Below are positions 26,619 through 35,936 of a stretch of DNA of 64,000 nt, piece by piece; the first letter of the stretch is position 1, and each line of letters begins with the position of its first letter. This stretch comes from Sphingobacterium athyrii. Lineage in GTDB: Bacteria > Bacteroidota > Bacteroidia > Sphingobacteriales > Sphingobacteriaceae. The stretch spans positions 1 to 64,000 of the forward strand of contig NZ_QCXX01000009.1 of the NCBI RefSeq assembly GCF_003071065.1, read 5' to 3'. The notes beneath the pieces were generated by a model. The model saw nothing but the letters and a program-made list of their open reading frames with translations. It searched no databases and had not been told where the DNA came from. A program made the translations under genes and the position numbers.

Positions 26619-27491
26619 TTATTTATTGTAATAATCCCATAGTAGTTTGGAGAGTTTACGTGTCAGTATTTCTGCTGCATTGGTTTTGCCCCAGCTCTGA
26701 TCCCCATTGTTTTTGGTGAATATGCTAAAGACATAATCGCCTTTGGGCGCATTGACCAACATTACTTCATTACGTACATCATCCAGCGATCCCGTTTTGG
26801 AGGCGGCCTTTACCGTCGCGGGAATTTGGGAGAGCCCTCTTTCGTCATAGAACATATTGCCCAGAAAACGATACATGCGATCGGAGGATTTTTCTGATAT
26901 TACCTTTCCCTGACGGATCAGGGTCAGGAGATCGGCCATCTCTTTTGGCGTGGTCTGTCCCCAGCCATATTTTTCCCAGTCTGTCTTTCTTCCCTCAGTT
27001 TGCGAGTTTACACGCGTATGCTGCAATTGAAGGTCGGCCATTAGTGTGTTGATGGCCATTCCTCCGCCAGCAAGTTTTTGATTCCAGATGCTTGTGACAT
27101 TGTCACTGTAAGAAAGCATAAGAGCTACAAGAGTTTTGAGGTCGACCTTGCTGCTGTCTTTAAAGAATTGCATCAGGCCCGAACCACCGTATTTTTGGCT
27201 CTCACGGTAGATAAGCTCCTGATCTAATTGCAACTGTCCTTTTTCAATTTTATCAAAGACACCCACTAAAATCGGGATCTTGACAACACTCGCTGTGGGA
27301 AAAATGCTGTCGGCTCCGATATTAACTTCCTTGTGTTTTTTTAGGTTATGTACATAGATACCTACTTCTCCCTGAAAACCCTGAATAAGCTGTTTAATTT
27401 GTTTTTCGAGTTTTCTATCAGTGCTTCGTTTTTGCCCGAAAGAGCATAAGGATAGAAATAATAACGTAAATGATAGTAAAATTTTACTCAT
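26619..27491 (-). CDS. Class A beta-lactamase-like serine hydrolase
   Basis: The 290-residue protein has a signal peptide (about residues 1-19) and the penicillin-interacting serine fold. The motifs are S68-V-V-K71, S129-D130-N131 and K232-T-G-S. The omega-loop ExxLN motif that defines true class A beta-lactamases is not seen; the corresponding stretch reads VNSQTEGRKTDWEKYGWGQ, with E166 and E173 the only acidic candidates. It should act in the periplasm on beta-lactams or on a peptidoglycan-like substrate. The gene is single, with no regulator beside it. Whether it confers resistance cannot be judged from the sequence. Confidence 0.82.
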   Translation of the reverse strand: MSKILLSFTLLFLSLCSFGQKRSTDRKLEKQIKQLIQGFQGEVGIYVHNLKKHKEVNIGADSIFPTASVVKIPILVGVFDKIEKGQLQLDQELIYRESQKYGGSGLMQFFKDSSKVDLKTLVALMLSYSDNVTSIWNQKLAGGGMAINTLMADLQLQHTRVNSQTEGRKTDWEKYGWGQTTPKEMADLLTLIRQGKVISEKSSDRMYRFLGNMFYDERGLSQIPATVKAASKTGSLDDVRNEVMLVNAPKGDYVFSIFTKNNGDQSWGKTNAAEILTRKLSKLLWDYYNK

Positions 27492-27644
27492 AGTCAGGGG
27501 GTTATGTGTATTAAATGTGGTGAATAATCGTTATTTTTATTGTTCAGTGGGCTTAAGTTATGAAATATCCACGATTGAAAGCAAAAACAGGAATGAAAAT
27601 AACCTGAATATTTGATATTCTCATACAAAGACAGATTATTGCAT

Positions 27645-28187
27645 ATGAAATTATTTATGATTTTGATTGGTTGTAAACCGAAAAATAGACGTACGGAACA
27701 ACATGATATTTTTTTCGGAATCGGGAATGAACTGAAGGATTTTATAGACCCAATTAAAGATTTTTGGCCTGATGCCGATGGGAAAATTCATATTGATGCT
27801 TATCGGATCGTCAATAAGATTGGCGAGTATGAAATTGCGGTCGTGGAAAAAAATGATGCGGCAATTTCTGATACGGAATTGAAGTTGTTTTTTGTTAATC
27901 TGGGCGGTTATAAACCGAATGAATTTGATGAATTTCATTATAAAGAACTCATTGTTGCGCCGAATTTGGGAAAAGCTACTGAGAAGGCTAAACGAACTGT
28001 TTTTTGGAAACACCATAGCACGGCTCATATAGATGATAAATATGGCTTGGATGTCGATGATATTTATGAAATAGAAGATCTATTGCTTGATGCTGATAAG
28101 GAAAAATATCATATTCAAATTGTGCCCAAAACCGGATTGAAAGAAGATGTGATTGCAAATGGTTATTTTAAATTGAGCGCTTTGTAA
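27645..28187 (+). CDS. DUF1543 domain protein
   Basis: The 180-residue protein starts with MKLFMILIGCKPKNRRTEQHDIFFGIG-like sequence, which is the typical opening of DUF1543 proteins, then has a second half rich in acidic residues. I chose ATG 27645; a TTG start 33 bases earlier is unlikely. The family has a duplicated small domain of unknown function and is cytoplasmic. It stands alone, with the beta-lactamase-like gene diverging upstream and a bidirectional terminator downstream. Confidence 0.8.
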   Translation: MKLFMILIGCKPKNRRTEQHDIFFGIGNELKDFIDPIKDFWPDADGKIHIDAYRIVNKIGEYEIAVVEKNDAAISDTELKLFFVNLGGYKPNEFDEFHYKELIVAPNLGKATEKAKRTVFWKHHSTAHIDDKYGLDVDDIYEIEDLLLDADKEKYHIQIVPKTGLKEDVIANGYFKLSAL

Positions 28188-28230
28188 GATATTGTCGGGG
28201 CATAAATATATCAAGTGTTGAACAATAACC

Positions 28231-28274
28231 AAAAAAAAATAGCGGGCTTCCTAAAAAGAAACCCGCTATTTTTT
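28231..28274. terminator. Bidirectional terminator
   Basis: AAAAAATAGCGGGCTT and an A-interrupted complement ending in CCCGCTATTTTTT form a GC-rich stem. It separates the convergent DUF1543 and permease genes. Confidence 0.9.
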
Positions 28275-28310
28275 ACCAAGACAAGTATCACTACGTGGTG
28301 TTTGTCTCAA

Positions 28311-29795
28311 TTATTCTATACCTTGTTGATCGCTATGTTGTTTACGGATGACACTATGCTTCTTACCATAAACGAAGTAAATCAACAGACCTAAGGCCAA
28401 CCAAATTGCCAAACGCTCCCAGCTTTCAATAGGCAATGAAGCCATCATCAGCACGCAGACAATGATACCCATGATCGGAACAAAAGGAACTAAAGGTGTT
28501 TTGAATGGACGTTCCAAATTAGGATCTGTTTTGCGGAGTACCAATATACCTACACAAACCAATGTAAAGGCAAATAGGGTTCCTATACTCACCATGTGAC
28601 CAAGATCAGAGACGGGAACAAATCCAGCGAAGATACTTACGAATACCATAAAGATTGCATTTGTTTTCCAAGGGGTCTGTCTTTTGGAAAGATCAGAAAA
28701 TATTTTTGGAAGCAGGCCATCTTTACTCATGGAGTAGAATACCCGGCTCTGGCCAAGCAGCATGACAAGAATAACAGATGTATAACCTGCAATAATCGTA
28801 ATAATTAATGCAGTATTCAGAAAATGATATCCTGTTTTCGCAAATGCCGTGGCTACTGGTTTGGCGTCGCCTTTAAACATCGTGTAATTTTCGATACCTG
28901 TCATTACATAGGAAAATAACACATAAAGAAGGGTACAAATGATCAATGAGCCGATGATACCAATTGGCATACCTTTTTTTGGATTTTTTGCTTCCTGAGC
29001 AGCAGTACTTACGGCATCGAAGCCAATGAAAGCAAAGAATACCACACCTGCTGCACGCAAAACACCGCTGATTCCAAAATGACCGAAGTCATCGCTCTTT
29101 AAAAAAGTCCATAGGCCTTGTTGACCATTCTTGACCATCTCTTCACCGGCATTTACAGGGATAAAAGGGTCGTGGTTTGCAGGGTTGATAAAGCTCCAGC
29201 CCAATGCGATAAAAATCAATACGACACCTACTTTTAAGATTACCAAGATGTTGTTTACGCGTGACGATTCCTGTGTTCCACGCATTAATAGTAGAGAAAG
29301 CAAACATACAATAATGATTGCCGGTAAATTAACCATACCACCTTCCCAAGGGCCTTTCAGTAAGGCGTCGGGTAAATGGATGTGGAAAATCATCAGGAGC
29401 TGATTAAAGTATTGCGACCAACTGACGGCTACGGTGGCACCGGCGAGGGCATACTCCAAGACAAGATCCCAACCGATTATCCAAGCCACAAATTCTCCCA
29501 TTGTCGCATAAGAGTAGGTGTAAGCACTTCCGGCGACAGGAATCATGGACGCAAATTCGGCGTAACAAAGACCTGCAAAAGCACAGCCAACGGCAGCGAT
29601 AATGAAAGATAGGATAACAGCCGGACCAGCATTCTCCGCAGCGGCAATTCCGGTTAAGGAAAATAGCCCTGCTCCAATGATTGCTCCAACGCCTAGCGCA
29701 ATTAATCCGCCACTCGTTAATGTTCGTTTCAGTGTATGTTCACCATTTTCATTTGCCTCAGCAATCAGTTTAGGAATCGATTTTTTAAATAGCAT
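28311..29795 (-). CDS. APC-superfamily amino acid permease
   Basis: The 494-residue membrane protein has about 12-14 helices and the APC signature IALGVGAIIGAGLFSLTG (near residues 31-48) in the first unwound helix. The resemblance is to the cationic amino acid transporter/YfnA group, including the AFIGFDAVSTAAQEAKNP motif in helix 6. It takes up amino acids in symport or exchange at the inner membrane. The exact substrate cannot be read. It is a single gene and carries no fused regulatory domain. Confidence 0.92.
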   Translation of the reverse strand: MLFKKSIPKLIAEANENGEHTLKRTLTSGGLIALGVGAIIGAGLFSLTGIAAAENAGPAVILSFIIAAVGCAFAGLCYAEFASMIPVAGSAYTYSYATMGEFVAWIIGWDLVLEYALAGATVAVSWSQYFNQLLMIFHIHLPDALLKGPWEGGMVNLPAIIIVCLLSLLLMRGTQESSRVNNILVILKVGVVLIFIALGWSFINPANHDPFIPVNAGEEMVKNGQQGLWTFLKSDDFGHFGISGVLRAAGVVFFAFIGFDAVSTAAQEAKNPKKGMPIGIIGSLIICTLLYVLFSYVMTGIENYTMFKGDAKPVATAFAKTGYHFLNTALIITIIAGYTSVILVMLLGQSRVFYSMSKDGLLPKIFSDLSKRQTPWKTNAIFMVFVSIFAGFVPVSDLGHMVSIGTLFAFTLVCVGILVLRKTDPNLERPFKTPLVPFVPIMGIIVCVLMMASLPIESWERLAIWLALGLLIYFVYGKKHSVIRKQHSDQQGIE

Positions 29796-29865
29796 AGGAT
29801 TAATTCTTTACGATTATTTAGCTTTTTAATTGTTTAATTAATGTCAAATATAAATGATATCAACG

Positions 29866-29895
29866 ACAAAAGGGAAGATTGCGCTTCCCTTTTGT
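29866..29895 (-). terminator. Terminator of the Rrf2/NAD(P)-binding unit
   Basis: ACAAAAGGGAAG and CTTCCCTTTTGT form a perfect 12-base stem around a six-base loop. It lies downstream of the minus-strand gene ending at 29940. Confidence 0.85.
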
Positions 29896-29939
29896 AATAA
29901 AATTTTGTCTAAAATATAAATCAAACGATTGTATAGCTA

Positions 29940-30587
29940 TTAGTAAGCTGCTGTAAAGCGTTTGTTTATAAATTGTTTATTTTCGATCTCGTCAACGATG
30001 GCTACAGCAAGATCCTCAACAGATAGTCTCGAACGGCCTTCGTGATCAAATACTGGCGCGTCCAAGTCCGTGCGGTACTTACCGGTTCGTTTACCACCTG
30101 CCTGTGGATTCATCTCTATGGCAGGACTGATCATTGTCCATTCAAGTTGGTCTTCTTTACGAATGATGTCCAGGTAATCTGCGGCCGCCAGGGCCCCGGG
30201 TTTGATCTCTTTTGGAAATTCGGGTGAATCGACCAGACGATTGCCTTCAATTAACAAACTTCCCGCTCCACCGACGACAATAAAACGTTTCACGCCGGCA
30301 TCTTTAACAGCCTGTTGAATGGTTAAAGCCCCCTTAGTAAAATCTTCGTAAAGATTGGGGTTGGTCCAACCAGCGTTAAATGCCGAAACAACGATATCTG
30401 TACCTGTCAAAGCGCTTACCAGTTGATCGTGGTTATTAATATCAACTGCTACTTTTGTTATGCTGTCATTCGATGGAATGCCTTCTGTATGGCGAGCGAG
30501 TGCAACGACTTCGTAATTCCGGTCAACCAATTCTTTGACAAGATGTGTTCCTACATATCCTGTGGATCCAATTACTGCTACTTTCAT
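29940..30587 (-). CDS. NAD(P)-binding Rossmann-fold reductase (YwnB-like)
   Basis: The 215-residue protein opens with the dinucleotide-binding motif VIGSTGYVGTHLVKEL (TGxxGxxG type), followed by LARHTEG after strand two and a FIVVGGAGSLL segment. It belongs to the atypical short-chain NAD(P)H-binding (NmrA/YwnB-like) group, probably a flavin or quinone reductase-type enzyme in the cytoplasm. It lies six bases downstream of an Rrf2-family regulator on the same strand. The same pair (ywnA-ywnB) occurs in Bacillus and many Bacteroidota, so the regulator very probably controls it. The substrate is unknown. Confidence 0.85.
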   Translation of the reverse strand: MKVAVIGSTGYVGTHLVKELVDRNYEVVALARHTEGIPSNDSITKVAVDINNHDQLVSALTGTDIVVSAFNAGWTNPNLYEDFTKGALTIQQAVKDAGVKRFIVVGGAGSLLIEGNRLVDSPEFPKEIKPGALAAADYLDIIRKEDQLEWTMISPAIEMNPQAGGKRTGKYRTDLDAPVFDHEGRSRLSVEDLAVAIVDEIENKQFINKRFTAAY

Positions 30588-30593
30588 GTGTTT

Positions 30594-31007
30594 TTAATTA
30601 AATGTTTTACTAAAATCAGCAAGCGTCATTTTCTCCAAACGTACTACAATATCAGTGTCGACTTCCTGATAAAGATCTTGCAATTTGGCATTGATGTTTT
30701 TACCGACAATACAAGCCGGGTTTGGGGTATTGAATTTACCCGATAGCTCATTTTGTTTTGTGCTTTGATAAATGTCTGCAAGGGTGATGTGCTCTTTTTT
30801 ATTGTTTATGCGAATTCCTCCACCTTTGCCCTCTTTACTGATTAATAAAGCGGCCGCTTTCAGGGAGGAAATTTCCTTGCGGACGACAACAGCGTTTACT
30901 TGGATACTTGAAGCGATGTATTCAGAGGAAAGCCATTGTCCGGACTCCTCCAATTGTGCTAGAACCATAATATGTAAAGCTGTTGCAAATCTCAAGTTGT
31001 GTAACAT
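30594..31007 (-). CDS. Rrf2-family transcriptional regulator (YwnA-like)
   Basis: The 137-residue protein has the Rrf2 winged-helix opening RFATALHIMVLA, the recognition segment YIASSIQVNAVVVRKEISSL and the wing GKGGGIRI. It has just one cysteine, in NPACIVG, so it cannot be an iron-sulphur type such as IscR or NsrR with three cysteines; a single-cysteine redox or ligand switch is possible. It is first in a two-gene unit with the reductase. Its promoter overlaps a palindrome-like hairpin at 31052-31094, which may include its operator. Confidence 0.88.
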   Translation of the reverse strand: MLHNLRFATALHIMVLAQLEESGQWLSSEYIASSIQVNAVVVRKEISSLKAAALLISKEGKGGGIRINNKKEHITLADIYQSTKQNELSGKFNTPNPACIVGKNINAKLQDLYQEVDTDIVVRLEKMTLADFSKTFN

Positions 31008-31037
31008 CCCGCTGCTGATTTTTTAATTTTGATAACA

Positions 31038-31045
31038 CAAAAGTA
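31038..31045 (-). promoter_or_regulatory. -7 element of the Rrf2 unit
   Basis: The minus strand reads TACTTTTG, a TAnnTTTG match, about 30 bases before the Rrf2 ATG. The -33 region falls within the hairpin at 31052-31094. Confidence 0.5.
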
Positions 31046-31051
31046 ATGGAA

Positions 31052-31094
31052 AAGGCTCTAAACTGAAATAAAAAATATTACAGTTTAGAGCCTT
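31052..31094 (-). terminator. 14-bp inverted repeat: terminator of the 31126 gene and possible Rrf2 operator
   Basis: AAGGCTCTAAACTG and CAGTTTAGAGCCTT pair perfectly across a 15-base AT loop. On the minus strand it is followed by TTTTCC, as in a terminator for the gene ending at 31126. Because it also covers the -33 position of the Rrf2 promoter, a double role is possible. Confidence 0.7.
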
Positions 31095-31125
31095 CTGACA
31101 ATTACGTGATAAAAACACTTGTTTT

Positions 31126-31812
31126 TTATTTTTTCTCGTTAAATTTCTTGTAACTATCCATCACGTAGACCCGTAATGTTTCTTGGCTGCTATTTTGGAT
31201 AAACTTATAAGAGGGTCTGAATCTTTCTTTAAATAAAGCCAGTTCGGATCCGTCAAGTGGTGTTACTTCTTTAATGAGGTTGTCCGTAAACTTGCGATCA
31301 ACCGTTCTTTTTTCCAGTTCCGCGACAAGTAGTTTGTAATTTGAACGGGCCTGTTTTCCTTCCTTACTGAATATACGGCTTGGAGAGATCCGGATTCCGC
31401 CGCGGTTTTGGCTGGCATCCGAATATTTTCCGGCGACTTTCTCGCGTTGGATTTCAGCTGCAAGTCTACTATCGGTCATCCGTTCAACAACAACCTGATT
31501 CAATTCAATGGGCGTATTTATTCTGTTCAAATAGATTCTTCGCAAGCTCGAATCATATATAAATACCGTGTCCTGTTCGTATCCGGTTGCTTTAATCAAA
31601 AGTAGATCATTGATATTGGCATCAATAGCAAATGATCCATCCCTATTGGTCTGAACTTCTACTTTGCTCCGTAAATTCTGGATGTGTGCAGCCTCAATTT
31701 TTTCTCCGCTGACAAGCTCCATAATAATACCTTTGGTTTTTTCCTGTGCAAATAGCTGCCCGCTGATCAACATGATAAATAAGCAGCTTAGAATCGTTTG
31801 TGTGACTTTCAT
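31126..31812 (-). CDS. Secreted protein with CarboxypepD_reg-like domain
   Basis: The 228-residue product starts at the ATG complementary to 31810-31812, with a signal peptide (MKVTQTILSCLFIMLISG, cut after LFA). Residues about 25-105 form a carboxypeptidase-regulatory-like beta domain (GIIMELVSGEKIEAAHIQN...DGSFAIDANINDLLLIKATGY). The rest is helical and charged, with no family I can name. Seven extra residues from an upstream ATG precede the signal and are excluded. Such Bacteroidota proteins are periplasmic or surface-exposed. Confidence 0.75.
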   Translation of the reverse strand: MKVTQTILSCLFIMLISGQLFAQEKTKGIIMELVSGEKIEAAHIQNLRSKVEVQTNRDGSFAIDANINDLLLIKATGYEQDTVFIYDSSLRRIYLNRINTPIELNQVVVERMTDSRLAAEIQREKVAGKYSDASQNRGGIRISPSRIFSKEGKQARSNYKLLVAELEKRTVDRKFTDNLIKEVTPLDGSELALFKERFRPSYKFIQNSSQETLRVYVMDSYKKFNEKK

Positions 31813-31969
31813 GGGGATAATATATATATACATAAATGAGCTTGTTACCTTCCGTTTTATTCGTCTAGCGCCATGAAACCATTATGAGCAATTTTTTGAC
31901 GTGTTCATAATGGTCTCCTAACGTAGAATTTCTTTACCAAAAATAACGAATAGATTTTGAATTAACGCT

Positions 31970-33916
31970 CTAATTTGCCTTCCATGTATTATTATCCGGA
32001 TTCTTGTCAGGCATGACATCGTCAGGATCCAACTGTACGGACTGCAAGGCTTCGTTTGTAGGGATTTTAAACTGCCAAACGTTATTTCTTTCCCAGACTT
32101 CCACAGGTAATTTTTTTCTTATTTTTTTGCCCGAAACTGTGGTTGCTTCAACGATAACTGGCATAGGCAATTTTTCCAGGTTTTCTACCGTGACCAACGC
32201 TCCTAACATAGGCTGATTGTTGACGTACGAAACGGATTTGATCGCCTGATCCATTTGCCAGTTATTGACAAACCATCCACGCCAAAACCAATTAAGGCTT
32301 TCTCCAGTTCCGTTTTCGATCGCTTTAAAGAAATCCTCGGGTGTTGGATGTTTGTAAGCCCATTCCTGAATATATTTTTTGAAGGCGTAATCGAAGCGTT
32401 CTTTGCCAATAATCTCATTACGCAATAATTTGAGCCCATAAGCCGGTTTGTAATAAACAAGGGCGCCGATATTGCGTTCCTTCATATTTTGTGGTGTACT
32501 CATGATCGGCTCGAGATTTTGCGATGTGAAAATATACGAACGACTGGCCTGCGGACGATGATACTCACCATTATTGAATTCTTGAGTTGCCAGTTCATTG
32601 ATAAAGGTATTGAACCCTTCATCCATCCAGCCGTGCTCACGTTCGTTGGACGCTACAATCATAGGAAACCAGTTATGGCCAAATTCATGATTGGTGACTC
32701 CCCAAAGGGAACCTGCTTTGGCCTGATTGCCGCAGAAAGACAAGGCGGGATATTCCATGCCACCTACGTTGGAAGCAACATTTACGGCTACAGGATAGGG
32801 GTATTCAAACCAATTTTTGGAATAAATTTCGATGGCGGCTTTGGTATATTCTGTCGAACGTTCCCAGGCATTGTTGCTATTGCTTTCTACTGGATAGGCT
32901 GATAGGGCAAGTGCTTTTTTGCCGCTTGGTAGATTGATTTTAGCTCCATCTAATATAAAGGCGGTGGAGGAGGCCCAGGCAATATCCTGTGCATTATTGA
33001 GCTGATATTTCCAAGTTAAAGTCTTTTTGTTCGGCCTTGAACTTTTTGCTGTAACTTCTTCGGCTGAGCGAATCAATACCGTTTCATCACTACGTAGCGC
33101 AAGCTGATATCTTTTGAACTGGTCTGCCGTGAATACTTCCTGTGGATTTAAAAGTTCACCCCCCAGTACAACGATGTGGCTGGCTGGCGCGGTGATTTCG
33201 ACCTGATAATTTCCGAATTCGCGGTAGAATTCTCCGGGCCCTGTATAAGGTAGCGTGTTCCAGCCTCTAATATCATCATATACACAGAGTCTGGGAAACC
33301 ATTGTGCGATAGCATAGATTTTACCATTCTTAGTATCCAGGATGCCTGTACGGTCGGCACCATATTGGGGTACTATATATTGATAGGTGATCTTAAAGGT
33401 GATTTTTCCACCCTTACTTTTCAGTGCAGCCGGAAGTCGCAGTTGCATACGGGTATCATCTACGATATGCTCTATGGCTTTTCCATTGACATCGGTGACA
33501 GACTGAATCTGATAACCACCATCAAATTTTGAGTTCCCGTCGCCATATCGGCTATTAGTCAATGGGGAAATCAACTGGCCACGTCCATGTTGTGAAAACA
33601 TATTTTGATCCAATTGCAACCAGAGGTAATCCATGTTGTCAGGACTATTGTTACTATAGGTAATCTCTACTGTGCCGGTTACCTGATCGTTTTGATCATT
33701 TAATGATGCCTGTATTTTGTAGTCCGCAGCATTTTGCCAATATCCAGGACCGGGTTTACCGGCCGCAGAGCGATAATCATTTCCATTATTCTTGAAAAAC
33801 AACGGGGCAAAGGCTTGGGTATAACTATAGTTGGATGTTTTTTCCTGGGAAAAGGACGGAAAAGCATAGCCCAATGCAATAAGGCTGAAAGAAGCCAATG
33901 CAAGTCTTTTCATCAT
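31970..33916 (-). CDS. M1-like family metallopeptidase, secreted
   Basis: The mature protein follows a signal peptide (MMKRLALASFSLIALGYAF, cut near SFSQ). An N-terminal beta-sandwich precedes the gluzincin catalytic domain. The zinc motif is visible as TNHEFGHNW with the third ligand in HGWMDEGFNTFINE; a GGMEYP segment stands where aminopeptidases have GAMEN, so N-terminal recognition is altered. A C-terminal beta domain follows. It probably degrades peptides in the periplasm for nutrition. ATGs at 33916 and 33913 are both possible; the far upstream start at 33958 would disturb the signal peptide. It is transcribed alone. Confidence 0.9.
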   Translation of the reverse strand: MMKRLALASFSLIALGYAFPSFSQEKTSNYSYTQAFAPLFFKNNGNDYRSAAGKPGPGYWQNAADYKIQASLNDQNDQVTGTVEITYSNNSPDNMDYLWLQLDQNMFSQHGRGQLISPLTNSRYGDGNSKFDGGYQIQSVTDVNGKAIEHIVDDTRMQLRLPAALKSKGGKITFKITYQYIVPQYGADRTGILDTKNGKIYAIAQWFPRLCVYDDIRGWNTLPYTGPGEFYREFGNYQVEITAPASHIVVLGGELLNPQEVFTADQFKRYQLALRSDETVLIRSAEEVTAKSSRPNKKTLTWKYQLNNAQDIAWASSTAFILDGAKINLPSGKKALALSAYPVESNSNNAWERSTEYTKAAIEIYSKNWFEYPYPVAVNVASNVGGMEYPALSFCGNQAKAGSLWGVTNHEFGHNWFPMIVASNEREHGWMDEGFNTFINELATQEFNNGEYHRPQASRSYIFTSQNLEPIMSTPQNMKERNIGALVYYKPAYGLKLLRNEIIGKERFDYAFKKYIQEWAYKHPTPEDFFKAIENGTGESLNWFWRGWFVNNWQMDQAIKSVSYVNNQPMLGALVTVENLEKLPMPVIVEATTVSGKKIRKKLPVEVWERNNVWQFKIPTNEALQSVQLDPDDVMPDKNPDNNTWKAN

Positions 33917-33982
33917 ATCTGTTCGAATTAAATTACGTTTATTGGTTACAATATACAATCGTTAGTTTGTACTTACAAAAAA

Positions 33983-34003
33983 AAGCTCCTTTTTAGGGAG
34001 CTT
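33983..34003 (-). terminator. Terminator after the Spx/ArsC-like gene
   Basis: AAGCTCC and GGAGCTT form a seven-base stem. On the minus strand it is followed by a long T-run. Confidence 0.85.
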
Positions 34004-34010
34004 GTAACAA

Positions 34011-34358
34011 CTATTTTAAGTTGATTTTATAGTCGTCTTCACTGAATCCGAGCAGAATACTTTTACCATATTCAATCACTGGGCGCTTGATCATGCTTGT
34101 GTGTTCTTTAAGTACTTTATTGGCGCTACTGGCGTCGACAACCTGCGCTTGCTCTTCGATTGTCAATTTTTTCCAAGTTGTCCCTTTTTTGTTGACCAAA
34201 GACTGCCAGTCCACTTTTTTCTCCCATTCTTTAAGTTTTTCATCACTGACGCCTTCTTTTTTGAAGTCATGAAATTGAAAATCAATCTGATTTTCTTCTA
34301 ACCATGTTAAGGCCTTCTTTACTGTGTTACAGTTTTTGATACCGTATACCTGTAGCAT
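34011..34358 (-). CDS. Spx/ArsC/YffB-type thioredoxin-fold protein
   Basis: The 115-residue protein starts MLQVYGIKNCNTVKKAL, the ArsC/Spx-family opening with one active-site cysteine (C10) and no second CxxC cysteine. The family pattern continues with FHDFKKEGVS and the C-terminal IKRPVIEYGKSILLGFSEDDY. It could be a small reductase acting with glutathione-like thiols or a Spx-like RNA polymerase partner; in Gram-negatives the YffB type is common. The ATG at 34356-34358 is preferred to one 36 bases upstream because the longer form adds residues not seen in the family. Confidence 0.85.
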   Translation of the reverse strand: MLQVYGIKNCNTVKKALTWLEENQIDFQFHDFKKEGVSDEKLKEWEKKVDWQSLVNKKGTTWKKLTIEEQAQVVDASSANKVLKEHTSMIKRPVIEYGKSILLGFSEDDYKINLK

Positions 34359-34639
34359 AATGATTCCAATATTGGTGAGCTCAAATTTAATCAATCCCTG
34401 ATTTATTTACGGAAGTATCCCGTGTATTTTTTTAACAGAAGAAGCGATGTCCCTGTGGAACGAACTGATTTAATTCCGGCAGTAGACCGGGGCAGGTGTA
34501 TCGCGATTCCAGCGTTTAGGGTAATAAACAAACTGATAGTGTATTTAGTACACTATAAAAATTAGGAAGTAATAATTATTTTTAATAATTTAGTAGCTTC
34601 AAGAGTTAATAAAGATTAAAATAAATCAATAACAGTAAT

Positions 34640-35719
34640 ATGAGCCTAAAAGATTTTAAAGGTGTATTGACGGGAGATCAAGTACAAGAGTTGTTTGAAG
34701 TTGCAAAGACGCATAAATTTGCTTTGCCTGCGGTAAACATTATCGGAACAAATTCTATCAATGCGGTAATGGAAACTGCTAAAGCAGTAAACTCTCCTGT
34801 AATTATTCAATTGTCAAACGGTGGTGCGCAATTCTATGCTGGTAAAACATTAAATAATGATAACTTGAAAGCCTGTGTATTGGGTGCGGTATCTGCAGCA
34901 CAGCACGTACATTTATTGGCAGAACACTATGGTGTTGCCGTAATTTTGCACACGGATCACGCGGCTAAAAAACTTTTACCTTGGATCGACGGTTTATTGG
35001 ATGCGGGTGAGAAATTCTTCGCACAACACGGTAAACCTTTGTTCTCTTCACATATGTTGGATCTATCTGAAGAACCGATCGAAGAAAATATCGAAATTTC
35101 TGCAAAATACCTAGCACGTATGAAACCATTGGGTATGACTGTAGAGATCGAATTGGGTGTTACGGGTGGAGAAGAAGATGGTGTTGACAACTCAGATGTG
35201 GACAGCTCTAAATTATACACACAACCAGAGGAAGTTGCTTATGCATACGAAGAATTGTCTAAAGTATCTGACAAATTTACTGTTGCAGCAGCATTCGGTA
35301 ATGTACATGGCGTGTACAAACCGGGTAATGTAAAATTACAACCGGTCATCTTACATAATTCACAAGAGTATATCCGCGAAAAATACAAGCTTACTGCCGA
35401 AAAGCCAGTTAACTTTGTGTTCCACGGAGGTTCTGGTTCCTCACCTGAAGAAATTGCAGAAGCTATTTCTTATGGAGCGATCAAAATGAATATCGATACC
35501 GATATGCAATGGGCTTTCTGGGATGGTGTGAGAGGTTATGAAGCTAAAAATCACGATTATTTGCAAGGACAGATCGGAAATCCTGAAGGTACTGATTCTC
35601 CAAACAAAAAATATTACGACCCACGTGTATGGTTGCGTAAGGGTGAAGAAGCATTTGTTGCTCGCCTGAAAGAAGCATTTGCTGATCTGAATGCGGTAGA
35701 TGTAAACAGCAAGTTGTAA
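34640..35719 (+). CDS. fbaA: Class II fructose-bisphosphate aldolase
   Basis: The 359-residue protein is a zinc-dependent class II aldolase of the long FbaA type. Zinc and catalytic residues can be seen in VILHTDHAAKKLLPW (D and H), the EIELGVTGGEEDGVDN loop, and the FGNVHGVYKPGNV and FVFHGGSGS histidine motifs. It splits fructose 1,6-bisphosphate into DHAP and glyceraldehyde 3-phosphate in glycolysis and works in reverse in gluconeogenesis. The 246-base region upstream is AT-rich without another gene. A strong terminator follows. The codon use is that of a well-expressed gene. Confidence 0.97.
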   Translation: MSLKDFKGVLTGDQVQELFEVAKTHKFALPAVNIIGTNSINAVMETAKAVNSPVIIQLSNGGAQFYAGKTLNNDNLKACVLGAVSAAQHVHLLAEHYGVAVILHTDHAAKKLLPWIDGLLDAGEKFFAQHGKPLFSSHMLDLSEEPIEENIEISAKYLARMKPLGMTVEIELGVTGGEEDGVDNSDVDSSKLYTQPEEVAYAYEELSKVSDKFTVAAAFGNVHGVYKPGNVKLQPVILHNSQEYIREKYKLTAEKPVNFVFHGGSGSSPEEIAEAISYGAIKMNIDTDMQWAFWDGVRGYEAKNHDYLQGQIGNPEGTDSPNKKYYDPRVWLRKGEEAFVARLKEAFADLNAVDVNSKL

Positions 35720-35742
35720 GCAAAACGAAATATTAATAGCGG

Positions 35743-35773
35743 GGTGTCCTAATTTTTAGGACACCTTTTTTTT
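35743..35773 (+). terminator. Terminator after the aldolase gene
   Basis: GGTGTCCTAA and TTAGGACACC form a perfect ten-base stem with a three-base loop, followed by eight Ts. Confidence 0.95.
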
Positions 35774-35936
35774 GTCAAAATAGGTTAAAAAGAAGTATGA
35801 GGATGATGATTGGCGTGTTTTTTGACGGCAGAAATACGGAATAAGTCAATATGCGCACATAGTCCCTGTAAACAAATTAAATGAAAATACAGCTGGAAAG
35901 GGCATATCAGGTAATCAAAAAACGGATAATATAACT

